Assembly: GCA_017480195.1 (NCBI GenBank)
Contig: JAFVBE010000035.1
Location: 1-64,000, forward strand
Length of the DNA stretch: 64,000 nucleotides
Reading direction: 5' to 3'
DNA from: Lachnospiraceae bacterium
GTDB lineage: Bacteria > Bacillota > Clostridia > Lachnospirales > Lachnospiraceae
Below the pieces are notes generated by a model. The model worked only from the letters and a program-made list of their open reading frames with translations, was not told where the DNA came from and made no database searches. Of this stretch, positions 9,706 through 19,419 are shown piece after piece (position 1 is the first letter of the stretch; every line of letters begins with the position of its first letter). A program made the translations under genes and the position numbers.

Positions 9706-9734
9706 ATTATAGTTGATGTAGAACACTTTGTAAA
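9706..9734 (-). promoter_or_regulatory. SigA-type promoter of purMND
   Basis: The minus strand reads TTTACA (9729-9734), a 17-bp spacer, then TATAAT (9706-9711). Initiation would fall near 9699, about 34 bases before the ATT start of purM and right at a short upstream ORF. Confidence 0.75.
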
Positions 9735-9756
9735 GCATTTAACGCTTATTATTTTA

Positions 9757-9785
9757 TTGATATTTAATTACAATTATGCTAAATT
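9757..9785 (+). promoter_or_regulatory. Candidate promoter of the sensor/GGDEF gene
   Basis: The plus strand has TTGATA (9757-9762), a 17-bp spacer and TAAATT (9780-9785). It diverges from the purM promoter and leaves a leader of about 50 bases before the ATG at 9840. Confidence 0.45.
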
Positions 9786-9839
9786 ATAGATATAGCATTA
9801 TACAAAAATTATAGATGTTTATTATGGGGATTAAATAGT

Positions 9840-12158
9840 ATGAATAATAACAAAAGATTAAATATAGGCTTTTTTACCTGTCACTTGGACAACGATTATG
9901 CCTACGAAATATGCAAAGGTGTGGATTATGCCGCCAAGGAATTAGATGTGAATCTGATTATCTTTCCCGGCATGTATATGAATGCGTCATATAATGACCC
10001 TAAGAACGCCCGATTTGATTATCAGTACAATTCTATTTTTTATTATGCATCTCACAATACCTTAGATGCTCTCATTGTATCTATAGGCTCTATAGGCAGT
10101 TTTCTCTCTGAGAATGATATGATAACATTCTTACAGAACTTCGATGTACCTATCCTCACCATAGAGATTGAGGTTCCGGGGTATCCTTATCTTTACACCG
10201 AAAGCAAAACCGGTATGAAGCAGGCTGTCGAGCATCTGATTAAGGAGCATGGAAAAACCAAGATAGGCTTTGTAAGCGGTAGAAAAGAAAATGCAGATGC
10301 ACAGGAACGACTTAAAGTATATTTGGATGTACTTAAGGAGAATAATATCGAGGCAGATGAAGGAAGAATCGTCTACGGAGATTTCTCAGAATATACCGAG
10401 GATATCGTATGTGAATTGTTAGACAAAAACCCTGACCTTGAAGCAATAGTTTTTGCCAATGACCAGATGGCTATCGGCGGATATACTGCAATCAAAAAAC
10501 GAGGACTTCAGATAGGTAAGGATATACTTGTGACAGGCTATGACGATTCCGCAGCTTCAATCGTGTTAGACCCACCTCTTACTACAGTACACAACAGTAT
10601 TATTACTATGGGATATCAGGCTGTATACGAAGCAGTCAATCTTATCAATACAGGCGATACAAAGATTAATACTCTCAATTCACAATTAATCGTACGTTCC
10701 TCTTGCGGCTGTGATGAGCACAAGACAGATTGTCTTTCCGATAATAGTGATATATTCTCTCTGTCTCTTGAGGAGGCAATCAGGCATATAGATGAATTTC
10801 TCTACAAGGATTACAGAAAAACATTTTATTATAATAAGCTCCTTGAGACCATCAATCCGTTCTTTGAGTTGTTGATAGCTCCAATACTTGATAAAAGCTA
10901 TGACTTTGACAATGAAAGGATAATCCTTGAAGCAAGAAAGCTTCTTGATTCACAGGAGATAACCAGCCTTTTTAATACAGATAAAGCCATATACTCCATA
11001 TGCAGACTCAAGGATTATATCACACTCATATTAAAGGACAACGCAGATGCTATATCTAAGATATCCCTGATATTTAATGATATTTTAGAGACACTTCTGC
11101 TGCTTACATCTAATTCACTTTTTAACTCAATCAGAAAAAGCAAATCAGATGTGTGGACATCTATGTACATAACCAGAGACACACTTACCTACAGTGATGA
11201 TGAAGAATCCTGCTTCAAACTCATTATGGAGAAGCTTTATGATTCGCATTTCATAAGCTCTTATATCTATATATATGATGAGCCTGTTATGCTTCTTCCA
11301 AATGGTTCATGGAAGGTGCCAAACACTCTGTTCTTACAGGCATGCAATGAAAAGGGCAAGACAACCTATCTCTCAGGTGACAACAGAATACTCCCATCCT
11401 CCGATATATTCTTCAATGATTATACTTCTTATAAACGAAGAAGAACCTTAGTTATAACACCGCTTTTCACCAATAATATACAATACGGTTTATTTGTCGG
11501 TGAGATAGATATAAGTCACTTTGACTGTATTTATTCTACTGCATTACAATTATCAACCTCGCTTAATTTTATCTCACTTATGAAGCAGCAGCGTGCCATA
11601 CAGAGTAAGCTTGCAATATCGGCAAATGAATTAAATAAAAAGAATAAGCTTCTTAACGAGTTATCAATCACAGACCCTCTTACAGGAATTAATAACCGAA
11701 GAGGCTTCTTAGACAGCGTACAGGAATTAGTCAATGAGGACGACAGCGAAGGCAAAGAAGCAATGATAGTATTCGCAGACATGGATAATCTAAAACAGGT
11801 TAATGACAAATTCGGTCATAACAACGGAGATTTCGCAATCAAGAGTATTGCCAATATTTTGAAGTCAAGCTTTTCCGAGGATGATATAATCGGAAGAATC
11901 GGCGGAGACGAGTTTGTAGCCTTCGCATTCTTAGATGCACCAGACAGACAGCAGGAGATAATCAAAACCATATCAGAATACTCCGAAGCTTTAAACGAAA
12001 GCTGCGGTAAGCCGTATTATATTGATATAAGCTTGGGAGTACATACCTTTACCTGCTCGCAGATGTTAAGCATAGAAGAAGTGCTCCACCACGCTGATGA
12101 AGCACTTTATGAACAGAAGAAAAATAAGCGTAAGAGCGTTATCAAGGGCAGGCTCTAA
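9840..12158 (+). CDS. Soluble diguanylate cyclase with LacI-type sugar-sensor domain
   Basis: This 772-aa protein fuses a periplasmic-binding-protein-like domain of the LacI/GalR type (about 6-285: NIGFFTCHLDNDYAYEICKG, IGFVSGRKENADAQERL, VFANDQMAIGGY, VTGYDDSAAS) to a helical/GAF-like middle region and a C-terminal GGDEF domain (about 610-770) with intact GGDEF near 686. It has no signal peptide, membrane segment or DNA-binding helix-turn-helix, so it should sense a cytosolic ligand. The inhibitory RxxD site is lost (SEDD at that place), suggesting no classical c-di-GMP feedback. It is likely active in making c-di-GMP. The ligand is unknown and may be a sugar. Confidence 0.85.
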   Translation: MNNNKRLNIGFFTCHLDNDYAYEICKGVDYAAKELDVNLIIFPGMYMNASYNDPKNARFDYQYNSIFYYASHNTLDALIVSIGSIGSFLSENDMITFLQNFDVPILTIEIEVPGYPYLYTESKTGMKQAVEHLIKEHGKTKIGFVSGRKENADAQERLKVYLDVLKENNIEADEGRIVYGDFSEYTEDIVCELLDKNPDLEAIVFANDQMAIGGYTAIKKRGLQIGKDILVTGYDDSAASIVLDPPLTTVHNSIITMGYQAVYEAVNLINTGDTKINTLNSQLIVRSSCGCDEHKTDCLSDNSDIFSLSLEEAIRHIDEFLYKDYRKTFYYNKLLETINPFFELLIAPILDKSYDFDNERIILEARKLLDSQEITSLFNTDKAIYSICRLKDYITLILKDNADAISKISLIFNDILETLLLLTSNSLFNSIRKSKSDVWTSMYITRDTLTYSDDEESCFKLIMEKLYDSHFISSYIYIYDEPVMLLPNGSWKVPNTLFLQACNEKGKTTYLSGDNRILPSSDIFFNDYTSYKRRRTLVITPLFTNNIQYGLFVGEIDISHFDCIYSTALQLSTSLNFISLMKQQRAIQSKLAISANELNKKNKLLNELSITDPLTGINNRRGFLDSVQELVNEDDSEGKEAMIVFADMDNLKQVNDKFGHNNGDFAIKSIANILKSSFSEDDIIGRIGGDEFVAFAFLDAPDRQQEIIKTISEYSEALNESCGKPYYIDISLGVHTFTCSQMLSIEEVLHHADEALYEQKKNKRKSVIKGRL

Positions 12159-13009
12159 AAAACCGCATTGTAAATATCTGTAGTAACATCCGATTTATTC
12201 ATAGAATATATATGTATGCCGTCCACTCCGTGAGCGATCAAATCCTCCACCTGTGCGATGGCATATTCTGTTCCTGCCTGCTTCATCCCCTCTGCATCCT
12301 CTCCATATTTTGCAATCAGGTTTGATAATTTCTTTGGTACGGATGAGCCTGATAATGATACACTCGTACCAAGCTGATTAGTCTTTGTAATCGGCATAAT
12401 ACCGGCATGAACAGGTATATCTATACCTGCCTTTCTTATCTCGTCCATAAACCTATAAAACAGGTCATTATCAAAAAACATCTGAGTTATAAAGCTGTCA
12501 ACTCCAAGGTCAGCCTTTAGCTTGAGATACTTAATATCCTCCTCCATGGAAGCCGACTCAGGATGAACCTCAGGATAGCAGGCTGCCACTATTGACATAT
12601 CGCTGTTTCCCTTTATAACCTTAACTAAGTCAGAAGCATGTCTGTAATATCTTGCTTCAAATTCTTCCTCTGTCATGGAACGAGGCTTATCCCCTCTTAA
12701 TGCGAGTACATTCTGCACCCTCTTCTGCTTTAATTCATCAAGCAGTGACAAAAGAGAATCCTCAGTAAGTCCGACAGCCGTTATATGCGCCAACGCATCT
12801 ACCTCACATATATTCTGAATATATGCTGCTATGGTTGCAGTTTTCTTGCTGTTGCTGCCTCCTGCACCATAAGTAACGCTTATAAAGTCAGGATTTAACA
12901 GCTTTATCTCATCTAATGTTTTAAAAATATCATAGATATCATCATTTCTTTTTGGAGGAAAAACCTCACATGAGAAAACTGTTTTTTTATTATACATTTC
13001 TTTTTTCAT
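12155..13009 (-). CDS. metF: 5,10-methylenetetrahydrofolate reductase
   Basis: MetF reduces methylene-THF to methyl-THF for methionine synthesis. This is a 284-aa FAD TIM barrel with the N-terminal FSCEVFPPKR, the SVTYGAGGS motif, VLALRGDKP, and FITQMFFD carrying the conserved substrate-site residues. It converges on the GGDEF gene, overlapping it by four bases. It supplies the folate-linked methyl branch and is probably co-transcribed from further upstream. The start ATG follows AAGGA at eight bases. Confidence 0.93.
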   Translation of the reverse strand: MKKEMYNKKTVFSCEVFPPKRNDDIYDIFKTLDEIKLLNPDFISVTYGAGGSNSKKTATIAAYIQNICEVDALAHITAVGLTEDSLLSLLDELKQKRVQNVLALRGDKPRSMTEEEFEARYYRHASDLVKVIKGNSDMSIVAACYPEVHPESASMEEDIKYLKLKADLGVDSFITQMFFDNDLFYRFMDEIRKAGIDIPVHAGIMPITKTNQLGTSVSLSGSSVPKKLSNLIAKYGEDAEGMKQAGTEYAIAQVEDLIAHGVDGIHIYSMNKSDVTTDIYNAVF

Positions 13010-13030
13010 TTATCCTGTCCTTTCTGTCGT

Positions 13031-13825
13031 TTAATTCTTACTTTCAGTATCAATATCAATTATATCCGATATGTCTTTATCAGGTTGGAGCTTATCGGTT
13101 TTTTCTTCACTTTGGTTCTGCTCTTTAGTCTCAACAGCCGACTCTTCATCTCCGAATTTATCTGACTCAAGCTTTAGCTTCATCTGATAGCTGCCATTCT
13201 TCTCTAACTCACGAGCCTTCTCCCTCTCCATATAAAGCTCGTATGACAGAAGCTGACTCAAATCCAATATCTGCAAATACCTTTCTTCCTTGCTGAGTTC
13301 CTTAAGACTAGCCATAAGCTCTGCCTTATTGTCAGCTACCAGCTTCGCCTTCTCCTCCAATACATCTACCATTCTGCCATACTGGTTATTAATTATATCA
13401 TAAGCCTGTGCTATAACATCATTAACCTCTGTAAGCATCTCGTCTGTATATATAAGTGATGCTGCATATATATCACTTGCAGTTCTTAAGGCTGACTTCT
13501 CATCACTGCTTAAGTCACCGGCACGAAAGCCACTTCCCACAGATGACACATGCTTCGTAACGCGTATCCTGCTTGCGCTTTTTTCTGCCTCATAGACTAT
13601 TTCCTCAGCTTCCTTCTTGGCATCATTAATTATCTTGCCCTTTCTGTCATTAACCTCTCTGTATACCTTAAGTTCGCCCTCTACTATGCTTTCAAGTTCT
13701 TTGAGCATGAGGATAGCTTCGTCCTTATTCACCATTACTTTACCTGTAGACAAAGGTACACTCTGACCGTTTTCAATCATATCAATTAATTTATTAATTA
13801 TAACTTCCGTTCTGCCATTCTCCAT
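13031..13825 (-). CDS. Coiled-coil cytosolic protein of unknown function
   Basis: This 264-aa protein has no membrane segment or signal. Most of it (about 40-215) is predicted helical coiled coil rich in Glu/Lys/Ala, including AKKEAEEIVYEAEKSASRIR, followed by an acidic tail (EEKTDKLQPDKDISDIIDID). Homologues in this family are sometimes labelled vacuolar ATPase subunit H-like because of the coiled coil. No ATPase genes are near, so I do not use that name. A DivIVA-like or scaffold role is possible but unproven. It is flanked by metF (22 bp downstream) and a terminator separating it from the nitroreductase. Confidence 0.65.
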   Translation of the reverse strand: MENGRTEVIINKLIDMIENGQSVPLSTGKVMVNKDEAILMLKELESIVEGELKVYREVNDRKGKIINDAKKEAEEIVYEAEKSASRIRVTKHVSSVGSGFRAGDLSSDEKSALRTASDIYAASLIYTDEMLTEVNDVIAQAYDIINNQYGRMVDVLEEKAKLVADNKAELMASLKELSKEERYLQILDLSQLLSYELYMEREKARELEKNGSYQMKLKLESDKFGDEESAVETKEQNQSEEKTDKLQPDKDISDIIDIDTESKN

Positions 13826-13845
13826 AATATATCTCCAAATTTTAA

Positions 13846-13867
13846 GGCTATCGTAAAAGCGATAGCC
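13846..13867 (-). terminator. Hairpin after nitroreductase gene
   Basis: An 8-bp perfect stem (ggctatcg/cgatagcc) with a 6-base loop. On the minus strand it is followed by TTAAAATTT. It lies 29 bp after the nitroreductase stop. Confidence 0.55.
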
Positions 13868-13895
13868 TCTTAATAATTACAAAATCATCAGACAA

Positions 13896-14438
13896 TTATA
13901 TGAAACTAAGTAAATCGTCGACTTCCTTACGAGGTGTAGGATTAGGAGCACTTTCCGCATATCCTATAGGTATAAGTGTCGCCACAGTCTTTCCCTCTTC
14001 AAGCCCAATAATCTCAGCCACCTTCTTATCATCAAATATTCCCAAAATACAGCTTCCTATTCCTTTCTCATGTGCGGCAAGACAGAAGGTCTGAGCTGCA
14101 ACACCGGCATCAAACATCTCCCAGCCTGCGCCCTTGCTCGTGGTGAAGCTTCCGTCCTTCTCATAACCGCATCTGCCGTTAATCTGGGTAAGTACCACAA
14201 GCGCTGCACACTTGCTGATTATACCATTATTGTGCTCGAATCCAAGCGTTGCCTCCTCGGCAATTCTCTTAATTACATCCTTGTTATCCACTACAACATA
14301 TCTTAATGTCTGCGAATTCTTCCAAGTCGGTGCCATACGAGCTAAATCAATAATTTCTTTAACAGTATCCCTGCTTATCGCATCTTCCTTATAAGCTCTA
14401 ACACTTCTTCTTGTCTTAATACATTCAATTGCGTCCAT
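13896..14438 (-). CDS. Nitroreductase-family flavoprotein
   Basis: This is an FMN-dependent NAD(P)H oxidoreductase of 180 aa. The N-terminal IKTRRSVRAYKEDAI is the phosphate-binding start of the family. ARMAPTWKNSQTLRYVVVD carries the FMN-contact S/N residues, and the C-terminal GYAES...R segment closes the site. The protein probably forms a dimer in the cytosol. The physiological substrate cannot be inferred. It is a single gene with its own terminator, and the ATG follows AAGGAG at six bases. Confidence 0.88.
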   Translation of the reverse strand: MDAIECIKTRRSVRAYKEDAISRDTVKEIIDLARMAPTWKNSQTLRYVVVDNKDVIKRIAEEATLGFEHNNGIISKCAALVVLTQINGRCGYEKDGSFTTSKGAGWEMFDAGVAAQTFCLAAHEKGIGSCILGIFDDKKVAEIIGLEEGKTVATLIPIGYAESAPNPTPRKEVDDLLSFI

Positions 14439-14514
14439 ATTAATCTCCTTTTATTCAGCTAAATTATATAATCTATATGCTTCTGCCTGACAAATACTTC
14501 TTTCAAATAACATC

Positions 14515-14543
14515 TTGAAAGAACCCGGATTATATGCTAATCT
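14515..14543 (+). promoter_or_regulatory. Promoter of rnpB
   Basis: TTGAAA (14515-14520), a 17-bp spacer and TAATCT (14538-14543) preceded by TGC, an extended -10. Initiation is expected near 14550, exactly where the RNase P RNA helix P1 begins. Confidence 0.7.
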
Positions 14544-14550
14544 AAACCTT

Positions 14551-14891
14551 GTGTAAGTCAGACGAGTGATTGCGGCTGTATAATTACAGGTGAGGAAAGT
14601 CCGGGCTTCATAGGGCAGGATGCCGGATAACATCCGGTGGAGGCGACTCCCAGACAAGTGCAACAGAAATAAACCGCCGATTATATCGGTAAGGGTGGAA
14701 AGGCGAGGTAAGAGCTCACCGCTGTACTGGTAACAGGACAGGCTCTGTAAACTCCATCCGAAGCAAGGCCAAATATAAGACTATACAGTTGCCCGCTGTG
14801 TCTTTAGGTAGGCCGCTTGAGCCTTATGGTAACATAAGGCCTAGATAGATAATCACTCTCGACATAACCCGGCTTATAGTCTGGCTTACAC
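14551..14891 (+). ncRNA. rnpB: RNase P RNA (bacterial type A)
   Basis: This is the catalytic RNA that trims tRNA 5' leaders. The ends pair as helix P1 (gtgtaagtcagac at 14551 and gtctggcttacac ending at 14891). Conserved blocks appear in order: GAGGAAAGTCCGGGCT, ACAGAAA, AAGGGTGGAAAGG, GAAGCAAGGCCAAA, GTAGGCCGCTTGAG, AGATAGATAATCACTC and the 3' ACATAACCCGGCTTATAG. It is on the plus strand among minus-strand genes and ends six bases from the stop of the neighbouring unknown gene. No clear terminator is seen. Confidence 0.97.
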
Positions 14892-14897
14892 TATTAT

Positions 14898-15629
14898 CTA
14901 ACTTACACCCAATCCAAATCTGATTCTATGCCTGTTAATATCATTCCACATTATACAATGGTCTATAAGACTTATGGAAAGTCTCTGATATTTATTGATA
15001 ATCTCATCACGACGCATAATACCATCCATTACATCGCGAATCATATCACGCATATCCTCAAGTATTGCTCTATGCATTTCATCGCCAAAAAGTCCGATTA
15101 TAAATTTACTCCTGTCAGGAAGCATATAATATATCTCCCAGAACTTCTCGTAAATATCTTCACTCTCAATATTATCACTGATAAGGTCAAAGCACTCGTT
15201 CTTCTCCGCATTCGGAATGCCTGCATGTCTTGCAGTGAGCCTCTGACACTGCAGCTTCAAATCCTCATCATCACTTCTGAATTCATTAAACGTATCCAAG
15301 CCATAGGAGAAAAATACATCACGGTACATCTCCATATGCATACGCTCCTTGTACTGACTCTTATTAAGAATCATCCATAAAATAGTGTCAAAATCATTGG
15401 TTTTCTCACCATATATAAGAGAATATGTACTATATACAACTATAGACAACATATACTCTTCTATATCACCCTCATTTCCGGTGAAAAAAGCTAAGGATTT
15501 TAACTTTGCCCCCAAACTTCGATAATCATTCTCACTTAATTCAAGGTCACTGATTATACGAATTTTATCCATCTGTCCTTCGAAATACTTCTGCATCTGC
15601 AAAAGATTTATCTTACTACCTGCTTCCAT
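14898..15629 (-). CDS. Uncharacterised protein
   Basis: This 243-aa soluble protein is mostly helical. No signal peptide, membrane segment or recognised domain is evident. Features include LEDMRDMIRDVMDGIMRRDEI and a basic C-terminus (NDINRHRIRFGLG). The start is well supported by AAAGGAGGAGGG before the ATG. I do not recognise the family. It stands alone between asnB and rnpB. Confidence 0.6.
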   Translation of the reverse strand: MEAGSKINLLQMQKYFEGQMDKIRIISDLELSENDYRSLGAKLKSLAFFTGNEGDIEEYMLSIVVYSTYSLIYGEKTNDFDTILWMILNKSQYKERMHMEMYRDVFFSYGLDTFNEFRSDDEDLKLQCQRLTARHAGIPNAEKNECFDLISDNIESEDIYEKFWEIYYMLPDRSKFIIGLFGDEMHRAILEDMRDMIRDVMDGIMRRDEIINKYQRLSISLIDHCIMWNDINRHRIRFGLGVS

Positions 15630-15750
15630 AGGCCCTCCTCCTTTCGCCTATACAAATCTTCATCAACATGGTAATACATAACAGATACTTGTTCCCCCAT
15701 AAAACAAAATACAATATTTAATTTTTATCACGAACTTATATCTAATTTCT

Positions 15751-15779
15751 ATTTTATCACAACTACAATCTATTGTCAC
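15751..15779 (-). promoter_or_regulatory. Candidate promoter of the uncharacterised gene at 14898
   Basis: On the minus strand: GTGACA (15774-15779), a 17-bp spacer and TAAAAT (15751-15756), about 120 bp before the ATG. The -35 box touches the asnB stop codon. Confidence 0.4.
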
Positions 15780-17647
15780 TATTCACTTTTAATTTTTACA
15801 TTGTCATAATTATTATTAAAATAGATATCATGCCATATCAAAAACATATATATAGTCCAGATTTTCTTACTCATATCCTGCTTACCGTTCTTATGCTTAT
15901 CAAGCATCGCAACAAGCTTGTCCGTATTAAAAAACTTATCAGCCGCTTCACTTGTAAACGCCTCCTTAATCCTGCCATAGCAGTCATCCTGTCTTAACCA
16001 CTTGGCTATAGGTACAGGGAAACCAAGCTTCTTCTTTGAAGCAACCTCCTTCGGAAGATATTTATTCGCGCACTCTCTGAATGCATATTTAGTAGTCTTG
16101 TCATGTATCTTATATTCCGTCGGTATTCTCCTCGCAGTCTCAAAAAGTACCTTATCAAGAAACGGTACTCTTGATTCAAGCGAATGAGCCATACTCATCT
16201 TATCCGCCTTAAGAAGAATATCTCCAATCAGCCAGAAATTCATATCTATATACTGCATCTTAGTGACATCATCATAACCGGCTCCTTCCGCCTTATCATA
16301 AAAGCTTCCTGTTATGTCCTGAATGTATTTTTTACTCATTCCCTTAGGAAGCTTCATAATACTTGCAGCTTCTTTTTCATTAAATCTGAAAGCATTTCCG
16401 ACAAATCTTTCACGAAGTGGCGTACAGCCTCTTATGATGAAATTCTTGCCCTTGACATTAGGACCTATCTTGGCTATGCCCCTCATAACCTTCTTAACAG
16501 GCTTAGGTATCTTCTTAAAAGGTCTTAATGAAAACGGCTCATGATATATATTATATCCGCCGAAAAACTCGTCTGCACCCTCGCCGGAAAGTACAACCTT
16601 TACCTGCTTTGCCGCCTCTCTGTCCACAAAATAAAGTGCTATACATGAAGCATCTGCAAGGGGCTCGTCCATATGATATTGCACAGAAGGAAGTACATCC
16701 CAATATTCATCTGAGGTAATTGTCTTATCATAATTTTCAAGCTCAAGCTTCTTAGACAGCCTCTTTGCATAATCTATCTCGGCATAGCCGTCATTTTCAA
16801 AGCCTACTGTAAATGTCTTGGTACCGCTATATCTTGCTACGAGGTAGCTTGAATCCACTCCGCTTGATAAAAGTGAAGCAACCTCCACGTCACTAATCAT
16901 ATGATAATCCACAGAATCCTTCGTAGCCTTATCAATCCTATTAACCCAATCATCTAAGGTCAAGCCCTTCTCCGGTTCAAAGGTTGGCTCAAAGTATCTC
17001 GTTATCTCAAGCTTTCCGTCCTTAAAGACCATATAATGTCCCGGCATAAGCTTATATATACCCTTGAAAAATGTTTCAGGAAGCACCGAATACTGAAAGG
17101 TCAGATACGCCTGTAAAGCCTCTAAATTAACCTCTTTTTTGTATTCAGGATATTCCAATATGCTTTTAATCTCAGAGCCAAAGACAAGGTTATCATTTAT
17201 AAGTCCGTAGTAAAAAGGCTTAATACCGAAATGATCTCTCGCACCGTATAAAGTCTTATTCTTCTTATCCCAGATAACAAATGCAAACATACCTCTCAGA
17301 TGGTTTACAAGGTCGGTACCATACTCCGCATATCCGTTAATAATCGTCTCCGTGTCGGAATTATTCTGGAAAGTGTAACCTTTCTCGATAAGCTCCTGTC
17401 TTAATTCCTTGTAATTATATATCTCACCGTTAAATACAACTGTAATATCCTTATCCTTGTTAGACATAGGCTGTGAGCCATTGTCAAGGTCGATGATACT
17501 TAATCTTCTAAAACCAAGATAAATACCATCGTCGATATACTGTCCGGCAGAATCAGGTCCTCTGTGAATAATCTTATTCATCATATTCGTAAGAACCGTC
17601 TTATAGTCGTCATTTAAGCTTCCGGTAAAACCACATATTCCACACAT
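15779..17647 (-). CDS. asnB: Asparagine synthetase (glutamine-hydrolysing)
   Basis: AsnB makes asparagine from aspartate using glutamine nitrogen and ATP. The 622-aa protein starts MCGICGF, giving the N-terminal nucleophile Cys2 after Met removal. The Ntn glutaminase domain spans about 1-200 (RRLSIIDL, NGEIYNY). The synthetase domain carries the PP-loop SGVDSSY near 265 and GEGADEFFGGY. The C-terminus is LGFPVPIAKWL. It lies 24 bp after the nucleoside kinase gene and may be the last gene of that group. Confidence 0.96.
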   Translation of the reverse strand: MCGICGFTGSLNDDYKTVLTNMMNKIIHRGPDSAGQYIDDGIYLGFRRLSIIDLDNGSQPMSNKDKDITVVFNGEIYNYKELRQELIEKGYTFQNNSDTETIINGYAEYGTDLVNHLRGMFAFVIWDKKNKTLYGARDHFGIKPFYYGLINDNLVFGSEIKSILEYPEYKKEVNLEALQAYLTFQYSVLPETFFKGIYKLMPGHYMVFKDGKLEITRYFEPTFEPEKGLTLDDWVNRIDKATKDSVDYHMISDVEVASLLSSGVDSSYLVARYSGTKTFTVGFENDGYAEIDYAKRLSKKLELENYDKTITSDEYWDVLPSVQYHMDEPLADASCIALYFVDREAAKQVKVVLSGEGADEFFGGYNIYHEPFSLRPFKKIPKPVKKVMRGIAKIGPNVKGKNFIIRGCTPLRERFVGNAFRFNEKEAASIMKLPKGMSKKYIQDITGSFYDKAEGAGYDDVTKMQYIDMNFWLIGDILLKADKMSMAHSLESRVPFLDKVLFETARRIPTEYKIHDKTTKYAFRECANKYLPKEVASKKKLGFPVPIAKWLRQDDCYGRIKEAFTSEAADKFFNTDKLVAMLDKHKNGKQDMSKKIWTIYMFLIWHDIYFNNNYDNVKIKSE

Positions 17648-17671
17648 CTTTGCATCTCCCTTTTTTCAGCA

Positions 17672-19351
17672 TTAATTATGTCCAAAACAGCCTCCGCCCA
17701 CAAACTCACGCAAAATTGAGTTCTTAGGTATGTCTGTCGTATCAAGTCCGACAAAATAATCCAAAAACTTAAGCAGTCTCTTCGCCTCATAATACTCAAA
17801 GCTGTCTCGTGGCACTGCAAAAAGAAGCGGCTCTGCAAACTGTTTAATCACACTTAACTCATGTATAAGTGCCGAATTAAACATAACATCTGCTTCCTCC
17901 TGAAAAGGAAAAATGTACTTTTCCTCGCCTCTTCTTACTGACGGCCACATAGATATGGTCTTCTGAGCATCATTTCCTCTCGTACGCGCATCACGAACAA
18001 TTCTTCTTATCAGTCTGCCATCAGTCGTAGGAATCCTGTTATGCTCGTCAATATTAATCTGCGTAAGAGCGCTTATGTATATCCTGAATTTACTTTCATC
18101 AGGAATCTCTTTGGTCATAAGAGGATTTAGTGCATGAATCCCCTCTGCTACAAGTACATCTCCCTTATTAAGTTTCAATCGCTTACCCTTGTACTCCTTT
18201 ACGCCTATTGTGAAATTAAATGTTGGGATTTCAATCTCCTCTCCATTTAACAGCCGTTTTACATCCGTATTAAATAAATTAAGGTCCATCGCCTCTATAC
18301 ATTCAAAATCATAGTTGCCATCCTCATCACGCGGAGTAAAATCCCTGTCCACGAAATAATTGTCAAGCTCAAGCGGATAAGGTCTTAAGCCATGTGCACG
18401 AAGTTGCACACTTAATCTGTGTGAGAATGTCGTCTTACCTGATGAGCTTGGTCCGGCGATAAGAACAATCTTCCTTCCATCGTTCTTAATCATCTCCGCT
18501 ATATCGGCAATCTGCTTCTCCTGCAATGCCTCCTGCGCAAGCATAAGCTCCTTTATATCGCCTGTCGTAATAGAATTATTAAGCTGACCTACACTATCCA
18601 CATCTAACATTCTTCCCCAATCATCAGAGGTTTTAAGCACCTCAAATAATTTTTTCTGAGGTTTGAATTCAGGTATTACAGTATAATCCTTCTTATCAGG
18701 CGCCATAAGTATAAAACCCTCATCATATGTAAACAAATCAAAACAGGTCAAATAGCCTGCCGAATAAACCATATATCCATAAAAATAATCCTCATATCCA
18801 TCAAGATTATAGATATTAACCCTTGATGCTCTTCTGTATCTGAATAAATTCGCTTTGTCAAGTCTGCCCTGCTTCTCAAATCTCGTTATGGCATCCTCGA
18901 CGCTAATGGACATCTTGTATATCCGCATATCCTCAGAGACAATATCAAGCATTCTCTGCTTAACCTTAGCTATAAGCTCATCACCCGGCTTCTCAAGCTT
19001 AACCTCTTCCTTCTTATTTAGCAGCTTGCAATAATATCCCGTCCCCATTGAATACATAACATGAACAGCATAATCCCTCTTAGTCTCAAGAACATCTGCA
19101 AAAGCCTTAACCATAAGCAAAGTAAGGCTTCTCCTGTATGTATCAAAACCCATTATAGAATTCCTTGAAACCAGTTCTAATTTTCCGTTCCTTTTGAGCT
19201 TCTTACTTAGCTCACAAAGCTTATTATCCACAAATGCAAGCAAATATTCGTGATTAACATCCTTCACATACTCATCTATGAATTCTTTTATACTCATTCC
19301 TTTTTCAACATTATAGGTCTTACCTTCAAATGTAATAGAAAGCTTATCCAT
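17672..19351 (-). CDS. Nucleoside (uridine-type) kinase with N-terminal TGS domain
   Basis: This 559-aa fusion has a TGS-like ubiquitin fold at about 3-65, a region resembling the second additional domain of threonyl-tRNA synthetase (the HVMYSMGTGYY area), and a C-terminal P-loop uridine/phosphoribulokinase domain with GPSSSGKTTF near 305 and LDNYFVDRDFTPRDEDG. The family occurs in Firmicutes and Thermotoga and is annotated as nucleoside kinase. Its role is probably nucleoside salvage. No synthetase catalytic core is present, so it is not a ThrRS. The ATG follows GGAGG. Confidence 0.85.
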   Translation of the reverse strand: MDKLSITFEGKTYNVEKGMSIKEFIDEYVKDVNHEYLLAFVDNKLCELSKKLKRNGKLELVSRNSIMGFDTYRRSLTLLMVKAFADVLETKRDYAVHVMYSMGTGYYCKLLNKKEEVKLEKPGDELIAKVKQRMLDIVSEDMRIYKMSISVEDAITRFEKQGRLDKANLFRYRRASRVNIYNLDGYEDYFYGYMVYSAGYLTCFDLFTYDEGFILMAPDKKDYTVIPEFKPQKKLFEVLKTSDDWGRMLDVDSVGQLNNSITTGDIKELMLAQEALQEKQIADIAEMIKNDGRKIVLIAGPSSSGKTTFSHRLSVQLRAHGLRPYPLELDNYFVDRDFTPRDEDGNYDFECIEAMDLNLFNTDVKRLLNGEEIEIPTFNFTIGVKEYKGKRLKLNKGDVLVAEGIHALNPLMTKEIPDESKFRIYISALTQINIDEHNRIPTTDGRLIRRIVRDARTRGNDAQKTISMWPSVRRGEEKYIFPFQEEADVMFNSALIHELSVIKQFAEPLLFAVPRDSFEYYEAKRLLKFLDYFVGLDTTDIPKNSILREFVGGGCFGHN

Positions 19352-19419
19352 ATATTACCCATCCTCCACATTTTAACTAATCTATCAAAAAACCTTCTCA
19401 TTATATCTGCACATTGAAA

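Noticed and set aside
14451-14663. 70-codon minus-strand frame between the nitroreductase and the unknown gene
   Set aside because: It is antisense to rnpB, which is supported by all conserved RNase P blocks.
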